Both the position numbers and the translations under genes were made by a program. The notes below the pieces were generated by a model. It had not been told where the DNA came from, ran no database searches, and was given only the letters and a program-made list of their open reading frames with translations. DNA of 64,000 nt from Paraflavitalea pollutisoli (GTDB lineage: Bacteria; Bacteroidota; Bacteroidia; Chitinophagales; Chitinophagaceae): the NCBI RefSeq assembly GCF_029360705.1, contig NZ_JARKMX010000003.1:62001-126000 (forward strand), in the 5' to 3' direction. Below, in pieces: positions 26,036 through 34,002 of the stretch. Positions within the stretch are counted from its first letter, which is position 1. Every line of letters begins with the position of its first letter.

Positions 26036-27283
26036 ATGAAATGGTTTGGCGCATTCCTGTATCTCATCGTATGCTGCTTGTTACTGGAGGTAATCAAGTC
26101 TTTTGTCGCGAAGCAGGAGTATATCAGTAGCTATTTTGTAGGTACATTGCTGATCTGTTTGCAGTTTTTTTGTCTGCTTGGATTTGTATTGTTCCTGCTG
26201 GTTTCGTTCTTGATGAAAAAGATCCGGGGCAGGGGCAGTTGGGCGGTATCGCTGACCATTGTACTCGGATGTTTTGCGATCCTGGAGTTGGGGGCTGCAT
26301 GGATGCTGAATCGGCCGTCGTCGATTCCTTCGTCGATGAAACCTGCCGTTTATTATTATTACGATCATTACAACACGCCATTGCCTCAATTTAATGTGGC
26401 CGCTGCTGTGTACAACAAGCAATTATTCTATACGTTGAGGCCAGATGCACAATTTCGGTACGCAAATCTCGAATTCGATAATCAATACCATACCAACAGC
26501 AAAGGGATAAGGGACCAGGAGGAAGCATTGATCAGGCCAGCCGTGATTTGCCTGGGCGATTCATATGCCATGGGATGGGGGGTAGAGCAAGCAGAAACTT
26601 ATGCTCGCCATGTAGGGAAACTGAGTGGGCTGAGTACGCTGAACGCGGGCGTATCTTCCTATGGCACTGCCCGGGAAATGATCATGCTGGATCAACTGGA
26701 TACAAGCACGCTTCAATTTCTGATCATTCAATACTGTTACAACGACCTGGGCGAAAACAAGGCTAGCATTGCCCACCAATATAAACTACCGATTTCGGGT
26801 GAAGGGAACTATGATACCCTGGTGGCACGGCAAAGATTATTGGATCGGTACTTTCCGGGGAAATATGGGTTGCTGCTAAGCCAGGTGGGCTTAAAGTATG
26901 CGGTAAACCACGTCAAGCCCATTTTTTCTATGCAACAGGAAAGAGCCAGTGGATTCGGCAATGAAAAAGAGCATGCCGCAGCATTTGTAGATATTCTTTA
27001 CCACGCTCCACGTATCAATTTCCGTAAAGTAAAAGTACTGGTAACCCTGCTTGACAGCTATGATCACTTAAGCTGCCGGTTTCTCGACGAGGTAACGCGA
27101 TTGGCTGCACAATCTCCCTATGCAGAACATTTCGGCGGCAATCTCCAGGTGGTGAACATGCACGGGTTACTACAACCGGATGATTTTTATGAGCTGGATC
27201 TTCACATCCGTGCCAGTGGGCACCAAAAAGTGGCGGAACGACTGTGGCAACAGATGTCTGGCAAATCATCCGATAGCCGGTGA
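26036..27283 (+). CDS. Membrane-anchored SGNH/GDSL hydrolase
   Basis: This 415-residue protein has about three N-terminal membrane segments (residues ~1-95) and then an SGNH hydrolase domain. Block I is CLGDSYAMGWG with the nucleophile Ser, the oxyanion-hole Asn is in QYCYNDLGEN, and the C-terminal pair DLHIRASGH supplies the catalytic Asp and His. Such proteins act as esterases or acetyl-transferring enzymes on glycans. The gene starts 2 bp after the GT-C-like gene. Its 3' end overlaps the opposite-strand ribE by 18 bp, so it is the last gene of the operon. Confidence 0.82.
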   Translation: MKWFGAFLYLIVCCLLLEVIKSFVAKQEYISSYFVGTLLICLQFFCLLGFVLFLLVSFLMKKIRGRGSWAVSLTIVLGCFAILELGAAWMLNRPSSIPSSMKPAVYYYYDHYNTPLPQFNVAAAVYNKQLFYTLRPDAQFRYANLEFDNQYHTNSKGIRDQEEALIRPAVICLGDSYAMGWGVEQAETYARHVGKLSGLSTLNAGVSSYGTAREMIMLDQLDTSTLQFLIIQYCYNDLGENKASIAHQYKLPISGEGNYDTLVARQRLLDRYFPGKYGLLLSQVGLKYAVNHVKPIFSMQQERASGFGNEKEHAAAFVDILYHAPRINFRKVKVLVTLLDSYDHLSCRFLDEVTRLAAQSPYAEHFGGNLQVVNMHGLLQPDDFYELDLHIRASGHQKVAERLWQQMSGKSSDSR

Positions 27284-27865
27284 AAAGCGGGCTATTCTTT
27301 GTACGTATTTCCCAATCATATCAAATTCGATATTGACGGTTGTACCCACAACGATAGATTGGATACTGGTGTTTTCGAATGTATAGGGAATAATAGCTAC
27401 CGAAAATTCGTCTTCGGTCACGTTGAATAGGGTGAGGCTAATACCATTCAGACTGATAGAACCTTTTTCGATAACAAGGGTGGTGAAGGATGCCGGAAAA
27501 CGGAACCGGAATTCCCAGCTGCCATTGCGGTCTTCCCGGCCGATACAGGTTGCTGTAGCGTCTACGTGGCCCTGCACGATATGACCGTCCAATCGGCCCT
27601 GGAAAGAAAGGCATCTTTCAAGATTGACCAGGTCGTTTGCCTGCCAGTCGCCAAGATTCGTCTTTTCGAGGGTTTCGGCGATCGCGGTCACCCGGTATTG
27701 ATCGCCGCGAATTTCCTCAACCGTCAGACAGACACCGCTGTGTGACACGCTTTGGTCAATTTTTAATTCGTGAGAAAGTGGAGAGGATATCCAAAAAGTA
27801 CGATTAGTTCCTTGTTGATCAATTGATTCGATCCGGCCTACTGCTTCAATGATTCCTGTAAACAT
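27266..27865 (-). CDS. ribE: Riboflavin synthase, alpha chain
   Basis: This 199-residue protein catalyses the dismutation of two 6,7-dimethyl-8-ribityllumazine molecules to riboflavin. It has the family N-terminus MFTGIIEAVGRI and two lumazine-binding repeats (about 1-95 and 96-195), each with the pocket sequence (SHSGVCLTVEE; GSISLNGISLTLF). The GQXDGHIVQGHVD-type motif is present as GRLDGHIVQGHVD. Length is normal. It stands alone, convergent with the SGNH hydrolase, with an 18-bp overlap of stop regions. Confidence 0.95.
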   Translation of the reverse strand: MFTGIIEAVGRIESIDQQGTNRTFWISSPLSHELKIDQSVSHSGVCLTVEEIRGDQYRVTAIAETLEKTNLGDWQANDLVNLERCLSFQGRLDGHIVQGHVDATATCIGREDRNGSWEFRFRFPASFTTLVIEKGSISLNGISLTLFNVTEDEFSVAIIPYTFENTSIQSIVVGTTVNIEFDMIGKYVQRIARFSPAIG

Positions 27866-27895
27866 GTAACAAAAGTCGGTTTTTAACGGGAAATC

Positions 27896-27926
27896 TTGTT
27901 CTGTTATAAAAATACTGTTATCTTCG
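27896..27926 (+). promoter_or_regulatory. Promoter of rpsU
   Basis: TTG at 27896-27898, a 20-bp spacer, then TATCTTCG (27919-27926), one mismatch from TAnnTTTG. Transcription would begin about 27 bases upstream of the ATG, leaving a short leader that carries the Shine-Dalgarno sequence. Confidence 0.55.
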
Positions 27927-27943
27927 CAGCCCCAAAAGCATTT

Positions 27944-27951
27944 AAAGGAGG
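27944..27951 (+). promoter_or_regulatory. Strong Shine-Dalgarno sequence before rpsU
   Basis: AAAGGAGG lies 9 bases before the rpsU ATG. Most Bacteroidota genes lack such a site, and I see none of this strength before the other ribosomal genes here. In Flavobacterium johnsoniae the anti-SD of 16S rRNA is sequestered by bS21 and neighbouring proteins, and rpsU keeps an SD so that ribosomes short of bS21 translate it. That established mechanism fits this site. Confidence 0.85.
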
Positions 27952-27960
27952 TATATAATT

Positions 27961-28158
27961 ATGCTGATTATCGATTCAAAAGATTGCGAAAATATTGACA
28001 AAGCGCTCAAGAAATACAAGAAGAAGTTTGAAAAAGCTAAAATCCTGTTGCAACTGAGAGAGCGTCAATCGTATACCAAGCCATCGGTCCGCCGTCGTGG
28101 CCAGGTGCTGAAAGCAATCTACAAGCAGAAGATTGCCAGTGGACAGATCGAAGGATAA
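27961..28158 (+). CDS. rpsU: Ribosomal protein bS21
   Basis: This 65-residue basic protein of the small ribosomal subunit has the family core (DKALKKYKKKFEKAKILLQLRERQSYTKPS) and a basic tail. In Bacteroidota bS21 helps hide the 16S rRNA 3' end, which suppresses SD-dependent initiation. Its own message has an excellent SD, so autoregulation is expected. It is monocistronic, with its own promoter upstream and a terminator at 28186-28219. Confidence 0.96.
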   Translation: MLIIDSKDCENIDKALKKYKKKFEKAKILLQLRERQSYTKPSVRRRGQVLKAIYKQKIASGQIEG

Positions 28159-28185
28159 TTCGTTCATTCTGAATAGCATATTAAG

Positions 28186-28219
28186 TAGCTGCAAAGTTTT
28201 ACACTTTGCGGCTATTTTT
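28186..28219 (+). terminator. Intrinsic terminator of rpsU
   Basis: TAGCTGCAAAGT (28186-28197) pairs with ACTTTGCGGCTA (28203-28214), one G-T pair, followed by TTTTTG. Confidence 0.85.
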
Positions 28220-28620
28220 GTTATATAACGTCTTTCTGACTGGCGCATGATGCCGATAAGTTCCCCGATCGGCTAAAATAGAGGGCTGTTAATACCAAAC
28301 AGCACTAATCATGGTCTTTTAGTTGAAACTTCCCTTGTCTCTTACATTTTGCTGCCTTGATCTAGTGCTCGAATGCTCCCTCAATAAGTCAGCCGAAGGT
28401 TGGGATAAACCATCTGCTGGTACCGGAAATAGCGGCTGAACGCTTTTCCCGCATTCATTACGCGTAAACAACATTACTTTTACTGCATGCTGGACATGTA
28501 TTTCCCGTTTTTTCCGATGTGGGAGATGCTGTGCAACCTGGTCGAATTCGCGGTACATAGATGCCCGGATACGACAGGTAATCGGGTCTTATTGTATATA
28601 AGTCTGTAAAACGACAATTT
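28220..28620. other. Intergenic region before the xerC/D gene
   Basis: No gene is seen in about 400 bases. A small hairpin GCTGTT/AACAGC lies at 28285-28303 without a T run. The recombinase promoter is presumably near the 3' end of this region, but no convincing -33/-7 pair stands out. Confidence 0.5.
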
Positions 28621-29529
28621 ATGGCAACGAGCAGTTTTGATGCCCTCGACGCATTTATCAAATACCTCCAAGGCGAGAAGCGTTATCCCGACAATACAAT
28701 CATAGCTTATAGGTTTGATTTAGAGGAATTTGCGAAGCACTTGCGCGAAAAAGAGGAATTAGGCAACCCCCAGCTCAGTGAGATTGCCACATATATGGTG
28801 CGCAACTGGCTGGCCAGCCTGAAAGAGCGCGGCAAGTCTGCACGTTCTATCAATCGTAAGATATCCTCGCTCAAATCTTTCTTCAAATACCATCTCCGGA
28901 TCGGCAGCATTGCGAAGACGCCCATGAGCGGTGTCATCAGTCCCAAAGTAGGTAAGCGACTGCCGCAGTTTGTGGCGCAGCCGGATATGCTCGTTTTGCT
29001 GGCCGAAACCGAATTTCCTGCTACCTTTAAAGGGCAAACAGATAAGCTGATCCTGTCTATTTTTTACCAAACCGGGATGCGCTTGTCGGAGCTGATCAAC
29101 TTACAGGAGAGCCAGGTAAATGAGGCGTCAAACACACTCAAAGTCCTGGGAAAAGGAAATAAGGAAAGAATTATACCGGTACATGTGACGCTCATGGAGG
29201 CTATCCGGCAGTACAAGGACCAAAAGAGAGTGGTTTTAGAACGTCCGGACACCGGTGTGCTGCTGGTCAATAAAAAGGGGCAGCCTTTTAAACCCACAGA
29301 GGTATATCGCATAGTGAATGGATGGTTGAAGAAGGTCACTACGATCGATCAGAAAAGTCCCCATATACTTCGCCATACTTTTGCCACCCACCTCATGAAC
29401 AACGGCGCAGACCTGAATGCCGTTAAGGAACTATTGGGGCATGCCAGTCTGGCGGCGACACAGGTCTACACACACAATACCATCGAGAAGTTGAAGGATA
29501 TCTATAAGAAGGCCCATCCCAAAGCCTGA
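28621..29529 (+). CDS. Tyrosine recombinase XerC/XerD
   Basis: This 302-residue recombinase resolves chromosome dimers at dif. It has an N-terminal SAM-like DNA-binding domain (about 5-95) and a catalytic domain with the full set of active residues: Arg154 (TGMRLSEL), Lys178 (GKGNKERI), His248 and Arg251 (HILRHTFATH), His274 (LLGHASL) and the nucleophile Tyr283 (QVYTHNT). Length is that of a housekeeping Xer protein, not a phage integrase. The location between rpsU and hpf is a common Bacteroidota arrangement, so it is core machinery and not evidence of an island. Confidence 0.93.
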   Translation: MATSSFDALDAFIKYLQGEKRYPDNTIIAYRFDLEEFAKHLREKEELGNPQLSEIATYMVRNWLASLKERGKSARSINRKISSLKSFFKYHLRIGSIAKTPMSGVISPKVGKRLPQFVAQPDMLVLLAETEFPATFKGQTDKLILSIFYQTGMRLSELINLQESQVNEASNTLKVLGKGNKERIIPVHVTLMEAIRQYKDQKRVVLERPDTGVLLVNKKGQPFKPTEVYRIVNGWLKKVTTIDQKSPHILRHTFATHLMNNGADLNAVKELLGHASLAATQVYTHNTIEKLKDIYKKAHPKA

Positions 29530-29818
29530 GTCACCGATTTATAGGAGTATCATGGAGCTACAAATTTGTTAAGAGTTCGATATAGGCGAACACTGTTGCT
29601 ATAAGCTTGTTTGGGGATAGAAGAACCAAATTTATTCAATGAAAGCAATAACAAATTAATGGTGAAACACGTTATCAAATTGCTGCTTCAGGGTTGAAAT
29701 TTAATTTGGATAGAAATTGATGCTTTATTAACTTCATAGAGATCAAAAAGCATTGGCCTATGTAGCAGTATTACCCCCAAAGATCTTTATTTATTGTTCA
29801 CAGTTAAAATGCGATTGT

Positions 29819-30118
29819 ATGAACGTCAACATTCAGACCGTGCGTTTTACTCCCGATGTAAAACTGGTAGATTATGTTAACAAAAAAGTGCAAAAACTCA
29901 ACACATTTCATGACCGCATTATCAAGGTAGATATTTACCTGAAGTTGGATAATGTTGTTCATAATATCAAGGATAAAATCGCAGAGATACGAGTGCAGAT
30001 CCCCCGATATCAGTTCTTTGTTAAAGCTTCCTCCAAGTCATTCGAAGAGTCTTTTGACAATGCACTGGAATCCCTGGTCAACCAGGTAAAAAGAAAAAAA
30101 GAAAAACAAGCAGCCTAA
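29819..30118 (+). CDS. hpf: Ribosome hibernation-promoting factor (HPF/RaiA family, short form)
   Basis: This 99-residue protein starts at ATG 29819 (MNVNIQTVRFTPD); a start at 29753 adds 22 unrelated residues. The S30AE/HPF fold (beta-alpha-beta-beta-beta-alpha) is visible: the strand VNIQTVRF, a helix VDYVNKKVQKLNTF, strands ending in RVQIPRYQFFVKASS, and a helix SFEESFDNALESLVNQVKRKKEKQ with a basic tail. It binds the ribosomal decoding centre in stationary phase. It lacks the long C-terminal dimerisation domain. A clear terminator follows. Confidence 0.92.
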   Translation: MNVNIQTVRFTPDVKLVDYVNKKVQKLNTFHDRIIKVDIYLKLDNVVHNIKDKIAEIRVQIPRYQFFVKASSKSFEESFDNALESLVNQVKRKKEKQAA

Positions 30119-30127
30119 AAGAATTGA

Positions 30128-30157
30128 AGCTGCCCCAATTACGGGGCAGCTTTTTTT
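30128..30157 (+). terminator. Intrinsic terminator of hpf
   Basis: AGCTGCCCC (30128-30136) pairs perfectly with GGGGCAGCT (30143-30151) around a 6-base loop, followed by a run of T. It starts 10 bp past the hpf stop. Confidence 0.92.
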
Positions 30158-30697
30158 ATTGGTACAAGTCCCATCTACTATCCGAGTACCTTCTTTGGAT
30201 TTTACATGCCCTCTACGGCTATGCTTACGTTCTTTATAGCCTGCAAGCTAATTCCTCCCTTTGTTGCCAGAGCAAATTCCTCAACTGACCGGCGATCTCT
30301 AAATGGGTATTCATGTCGGTATAGAACCGGCTCATTGGCTTATTGATATTGCCGCCCCTCCATATGCGCTACAAGGAAGACTGACACGCTTCCCGGTAAA
30401 AGGCTTTTTCTATAGTCTGTCTGTGTTGCTGATGCTTTATGCAAGGCACGGTATGATGGCGTACTACTGGTAGTAAAGCCGGTTCTTTCTTAGCCGTCCC
30501 TGATGTTTTACGCTCGGGGTTGATGCAGTCCTCGTAACTGTCCTACATACAAAATGCTTTTATTCTCATAGTTGAGATAGGTAATATCAAGTGTGCTTGT
30601 AGGTTAGCGCTGCGTGGATCGGGCTCTTTTACCAATAATTCTAAGTACGCCGGGCGAAGTATAGTGGGCGTCTGGTGTAGCGTGCGGGGACAAAAGA

Positions 30698-30741
30698 TAT
30701 AGAGCACTTATAGAGTCCTTATAGAGCACATATAGAGATCG
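30698..30741. repeat. Four 11-bp tandem repeats (TATAGAG-type)
   Basis: Four consecutive units beginning TATAGAG with a period of exactly 11 bases: TATAGAGCACT, TATAGAGTCCT, TATAGAGCACA, TATAGAGATCG. The period is close to one helical turn and is not a multiple of three. It resembles a second array at 55331-55382 built on TATAAGG. Confidence 0.85.
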
Positions 30742-30863
30742 TACCCGAAGGTCATCCGTGGGGTATTCGTATCGTACCCGCGGAACATCGATACCCTGGT
30801 TGCCACCTGCGGTGATCAGCGTGTCGCCGTCCGCTTGCCACCGCATTGCCTGTGTTTTGTACC

Positions 30864-30896
30864 CGGATTGCCTACGGATTGCCTACGGATTGCCTG
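30864..30896. repeat. Three 11-bp tandem repeats (CGGATTGCCTA) with an inverted copy
   Basis: CGGATTGCCTA occurs three times head to tail, the last unit ending in G. The exact reverse complement TAGGCAATCCG lies at 30934-30944, so the array could fold into a stem with a 37-base loop. Confidence 0.85.
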
Positions 30897-31300
30897 CGCG
30901 CTCAATGAGAACAGGCAGTACGTCTAAGGAGCGTAGGCAATCCGGAAACCTTCGCCGGGCAGTCAAAAGGACCTGAGATTAGGGAAGCAGGGGGCTCCGG
31001 TTTAGCAGTAGTTGGCATAGCGCATACTGGTGATGGAGCCTTTAGGGCTGACCCGACGCTGCAAAACGGAAGGAGTAGAAAATCTTGTAAATGCGGTCTG
31101 GCGTGGATCGGGGCGGAAGGATACCGATTGCAGCAAATTTTATTGCGGCAGATTTCCAATTAAAACTATTTTGGACGGAGAAAAACAATATCTTGCGGCC
31201 GAATTCAGGAGAGATCCTACGAATTCGACAGCTTCTTTTTCATACCGGGCAATCAATGATGCAAAGGATTGAAAATAAGCAAAAAAAAATCGAAACAAAG

Positions 31301-31331
31301 TTTTGCTATTTAACAAATTCGGTTACCTTTG
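31301..31331 (+). promoter_or_regulatory. Promoter of the tRNA-tuf-secE-nusG operon
   Basis: TTTTG (31301-31305), an 18-bp spacer, then TACCTTTG (31324-31331), an exact TAnnTTTG -7 box. It lies about 95 bp upstream of the first tRNA. Confidence 0.8.
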
Positions 31332-31427
31332 CCTTCCCAAAAAAATAGCAGGGTATCAGTGAGAGATGGGAAAGTTCTTTAGGATGTTGACTGTCAGGTT
31401 GTTTCCATCAATCAACAATGTATACAG

Positions 31428-31500
31428 GCCACTTTAGCTCAGCTGGTAGAGCAACTGATTTGTAATCAGTAGGTCGTTGGTTCGATTCCGACAAGTGGCT
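31428..31500 (+). tRNA. tRNA-Thr (anticodon TGT)
   Basis: Acceptor stem GCCACTT/AAGTGGC with discriminator T. Anticodon stem ACTGA/TCAGT encloses TTTGTAA (anticodon TGT). T-arm contains GGTTCGATTCC. 73 nt, CCA not encoded. First of four tRNAs upstream of tuf. Confidence 0.96.
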
Positions 31501-31572
31501 CAACGCAGATCCTGGCGATCGGCTAACTCGGGAGTGAAAATGAACGAGCTCAAATAGTCAGGGTTTTCAATA

Positions 31573-31655
31573 GGGCAGATTCCAGAGCGGCCAAATGGGG
31601 CGGACTGTAAATCCGCTGTCTTTCGACTTCAGAGGTTCGAATCCTCTTCTGCCCA
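31573..31655 (+). tRNA. tRNA-Tyr (anticodon GTA)
   Basis: Class II tRNA with a long variable arm. Acceptor stem GGGCAGA/TCTGCCC with discriminator A. Anticodon stem GCGGA/TCCGC encloses CTGTAAA (anticodon GTA). The bases that follow (31656-31658) are CCA, so CCA may be encoded here, unlike the neighbouring tRNAs. Confidence 0.96.
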
Positions 31656-31747
31656 CCAACCGCCGCCCGCCAAAGCAATATGTCTCGGCGGGCAATTTGG
31701 TTAGAAAGATCTTTAGATACCGTCGACAGATTTCATGACGGATGCAA

Positions 31748-31820
31748 GCGGGAGTAGCTCATTTGGTAGAGCGATAGCCTTCCAAGCTATAGGTGGCGAG
31801 TTCGAGCCTCGTCTCCCGCT
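31748..31820 (+). tRNA. tRNA-Gly (anticodon TCC)
   Basis: Acceptor stem GCGGGAG/CTCCCGC with discriminator T. Anticodon stem ATAGC/GCTAT encloses CTTCCAA (anticodon TCC). T-arm contains GAGTTCGAGCCTC. 73 nt. A rearranged partial copy lies just downstream at 31853-31910. Confidence 0.96.
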
Positions 31821-31852
31821 CAGGCAGGAAAACGGTAAACAGGTTACCACAA

Positions 31853-31910
31853 ATAGCCTCCTTGGCTATAGGTGGTCCCGACGAATGTCGGGAAGCCTCG
31901 TCTCCCGCTC
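31853..31910 (+). pseudogene. Partial tRNA-Gly copy with its T-arm replaced by a palindrome
   Basis: Bases 31853-31875 repeat the anticodon arm region of the upstream tRNA-Gly (ATAGCCT..GGCTATAGGTGG) and 31894-31910 repeat its 3' end (AGCCTCGTCTCCCGCTC). Between them the T-arm bases are replaced by TCCCGAC-GAAT-GTCGGGA (31876-31893), a perfect 7-bp hairpin. The 5' half of the tRNA is missing, so it cannot be a working tRNA. Confidence 0.75.
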
Positions 31911-32015
31911 AGGTAGTAAAGGGTTTTTATCCTGACTATCGAATGAAAGTCAACGCAGAAGGATAAGCAGTACAAACTGTTAATTCATGAAAGCCTGACT
32001 TCAATGACTGAGAAG

Positions 32016-32087
32016 CCGTTGTAGCTCAGGGGTAGAGCACTTCCTTGGTAGGGAAGAGGTCGTGAGTTCGATTCTCACTAACGGCTC
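32016..32087 (+). tRNA. tRNA-Thr (anticodon GGT)
   Basis: Acceptor stem GCCGTTG/TAACGGC (one G-T pair), discriminator T. Anticodon stem CTTCC/GGAAG encloses TTGGTAG (anticodon GGT). T-arm contains GAGTTCGATTCTC. 72 nt. It lies about 190 bp upstream of tuf. Confidence 0.95.
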
Positions 32088-32278
32088 AGTTCTTTAGAAA
32101 TTGTAACACTGACAAGGTGCTGTTTATCACAGCGCCTGTTTGTGAGAGGAGTAGGATCCCGTAAGTAATTTGGGAAAGAAGTAGAAATGTGCGATGCAGC
32201 AGGTACCGTAAGTATCGGGAGTTGCAGACTACATAAAAAACAAAAATTGTAAAACCACACAACTAAAAACAGATAACG

Positions 32279-33466
32279 ATGTCAAAAGAGACTTTTAAGA
32301 GGGATAAGCCTCACGTTAACGTTGGTACCATCGGTCACATTGACCACGGTAAAACTACACTTACTGCTGCTATCACCACTATCTTGTCTTCAAGAGGTAT
32401 GGCGCAAGCGAAGAAATATGATGAAATTGATGCTGCTCCTGAAGAAAAAGAGCGTGGTATCACCATCAACACCGCTCACGTGGAGTACCAAACGGCTAAT
32501 CGTCACTATGCACACGTTGACTGTCCTGGTCACGCTGACTATGTGAAGAACATGATTACCGGTGCTGCTCAGATGGACGGCGCTATCCTGGTTGTGGCGG
32601 CTACAGACGGTCCTATGCCCCAAACAAAAGAGCACATCCTGCTGGCTCGTCAGGTAGGTGTTCCCCGTATGGTGGTTTTCATGAATAAAGTTGACCTGGT
32701 TGATGATCCAGAGTTATTGGAACTGGTAGAAATGGAAATCCGTGAGCTGCTCAGCTTCTACGGTTTCGACGGTGACAATACACCTATCATCAAGGGTTCT
32801 GCAACTGGCGCTCTGGCTGGTGAAGACAAATGGGTTAAGCAAATCGACGAGCTGATGGAAGCTGTTGATACTTACATCCCCCTGCCTCCCCGTCCTGTTG
32901 ATCAGCCGTTCCTGATGAGTGTGGAAGACGTGTTCTCTATCACTGGTCGTGGCACTGTTGCTACTGGTCGTATCGAGCGCGGTCGTATCAAGGTAGGTGA
33001 AGCTATCGAGATCGTAGGTCTGATGGACGCTCCCCTGTCTTCTACTGTAACAGGTGTGGAAATGTTCCGCAAACTGTTGGATGCTGGTGAAGCTGGTGAC
33101 AACGCCGGTCTGCTGCTCCGCGGTATTGAAAAGACTCAGGTTCGTCGTGGTATGGTACTGGTTAAGCCCGGTTCTATCACTCCGCACACTGAATTCAAAG
33201 GCGAAGTTTACGTACTGAGCAAAGAAGAAGGTGGCCGTCACACTCCATTCTTCAACAAATACCGTCCTCAGTTCTATTTCCGTACAACAGACGTAACTGG
33301 TGAGTGCGAACTGCCAGCTGGTACTGAAATGGTGATGCCTGGTGATAACACTTCACTGACTGTAAAACTGATCCAACCCATCGCGATGGAGAAAGGTTTG
33401 AAGTTCGCTATCCGTGAAGGCGGTCGTACAGTAGGTGCTGGTCAGGTTACCGATATCATTAAATAA
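32279..33466 (+). CDS. tuf: Elongation factor Tu
   Basis: This 395-residue GTPase delivers aminoacyl-tRNA to the ribosome. Nucleotide-binding motifs are complete: GHIDHGKT (19-26), DCPGH (81-85) and NKVD (136-139). Domains 2 and 3 are full length ([34 protein letters not shown]). Codon use is strongly biased, as in highly expressed genes. It is preceded by four tRNAs and followed by tRNA-Trp, secE and nusG, the usual bacterial layout. Confidence 0.98.
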   Translation: MSKETFKRDKPHVNVGTIGHIDHGKTTLTAAITTILSSRGMAQAKKYDEIDAAPEEKERGITINTAHVEYQTANRHYAHVDCPGHADYVKNMITGAAQMDGAILVVAATDGPMPQTKEHILLARQVGVPRMVVFMNKVDLVDDPELLELVEMEIRELLSFYGFDGDNTPIIKGSATGALAGEDKWVKQIDELMEAVDTYIPLPPRPVDQPFLMSVEDVFSITGRGTVATGRIERGRIKVGEAIEIVGLMDAPLSSTVTGVEMFRKLLDAGEAGDNAGLLLRGIEKTQVRRGMVLVKPGSITPHTEFKGEVYVLSKEEGGRHTPFFNKYRPQFYFRTTDVTGECELPAGTEMVMPGDNTSLTVKLIQPIAMEKGLKFAIREGGRTVGAGQVTDIIK

Positions 33467-33635
33467 GCCAACACTTTTCCCCCTCAAAAGGGTTGAGTAT
33501 GAAAGCTTAACTGTATATTTGTAAAGTACCTGGACCATTTGGTTCAGGTACTTTCTTCTAAAGCTGAAGTTCTTTGCATATCCCGTAAGCTTGTTCTAAT
33601 CAATTGATTAGAGTGTTTCGGGGCAAATATTAACA

Positions 33636-33708
33636 CACGGGCATGGTGCAACGGTAGCATACGGGTCTCCAAAACCTTTGATCTGGGTTCGAATCCTAGT
33701 GCCCGTGC
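33636..33708 (+). tRNA. tRNA-Trp (anticodon CCA)
   Basis: Acceptor stem CACGGGC/GCCCGTG, discriminator C. Anticodon loop CTCCAAA (anticodon CCA). T-arm contains GGGTTCGAATCCT. 73 nt. It lies between tuf and secE, its common location. Confidence 0.94.
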
Positions 33709-33807
33709 TAATAAATTTGATAGAGCAGTATTTGAAACACCGGATAACCGAACTGGTCATCTACATTTCTTTCAAATCACCTAATCTTCAGGTTATCAAT
33801 TGTTATT

Positions 33808-34002
33808 ATGAACAAAGTAACAACCTACTTCCAGGAGTCTTACAGAGAGTTGCTGGAGAAAGTCACCTGGCCAACCTGGGCCCAGCTGCAGCAATCAACC
33901 ATGATTGTGTTGGTAGCCACACTGCTCATCACTGCAATCGTTTGGGTGATGGACCTTGCTGCTCAGTCAGGCCTTAAATTTATCTATTCATTATTTAAGT
34001 AA
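33808..34002 (+). CDS. secE: Preprotein translocase subunit SecE
   Basis: This 64-residue minimal SecE has an amphipathic cytoplasmic helix (VTTYFQESYRELLEKVTWPTWAQLQQST; the conserved EL..VTWPT signature) and one membrane helix (MIVLVATLLITAIVWVMDLAA). It stabilises SecY in the Sec translocon. Its TAA overlaps the nusG ATG (TAATG), so the pair is translationally coupled. Confidence 0.96.
   Translation: MNKVTTYFQESYRELLEKVTWPTWAQLQQSTMIVLVATLLITAIVWVMDLAAQSGLKFIYSLFK

Larger units (their letters stand above)
30161..31300. other. Long gene-poor stretch between hpf and the tRNA/tuf operon
   Basis: About 1.1 kb with no gene I can support. It contains two sets of 11-bp tandem repeats (30698-30741 and 30864-30896), an inverted copy of the second unit at 30934-30944, and a possible decayed minus-strand reading frame (30234-30543, interrupted by one in-frame TAG). 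Its composition differs from the flanks. It looks like decayed or repeat-expanded DNA. Confidence 0.55.

Noticed and set aside
28621-29529. Tyrosine recombinase as the integrase of a genomic island
   Set aside because: Length and motifs fit housekeeping XerC/D, its rpsU-hpf location is common in Bacteroidota, and it lies about 9 kb from the inserted locus.
30698-30896. Short tandem repeats as a CRISPR array
   Set aside because: Units are 11 bp and directly adjacent with no spacers, and no cas gene is in the window.
31735-31935. 66-residue open frame
   Set aside because: It lies across tRNA-Gly and its partial copy, so it is not a protein gene.
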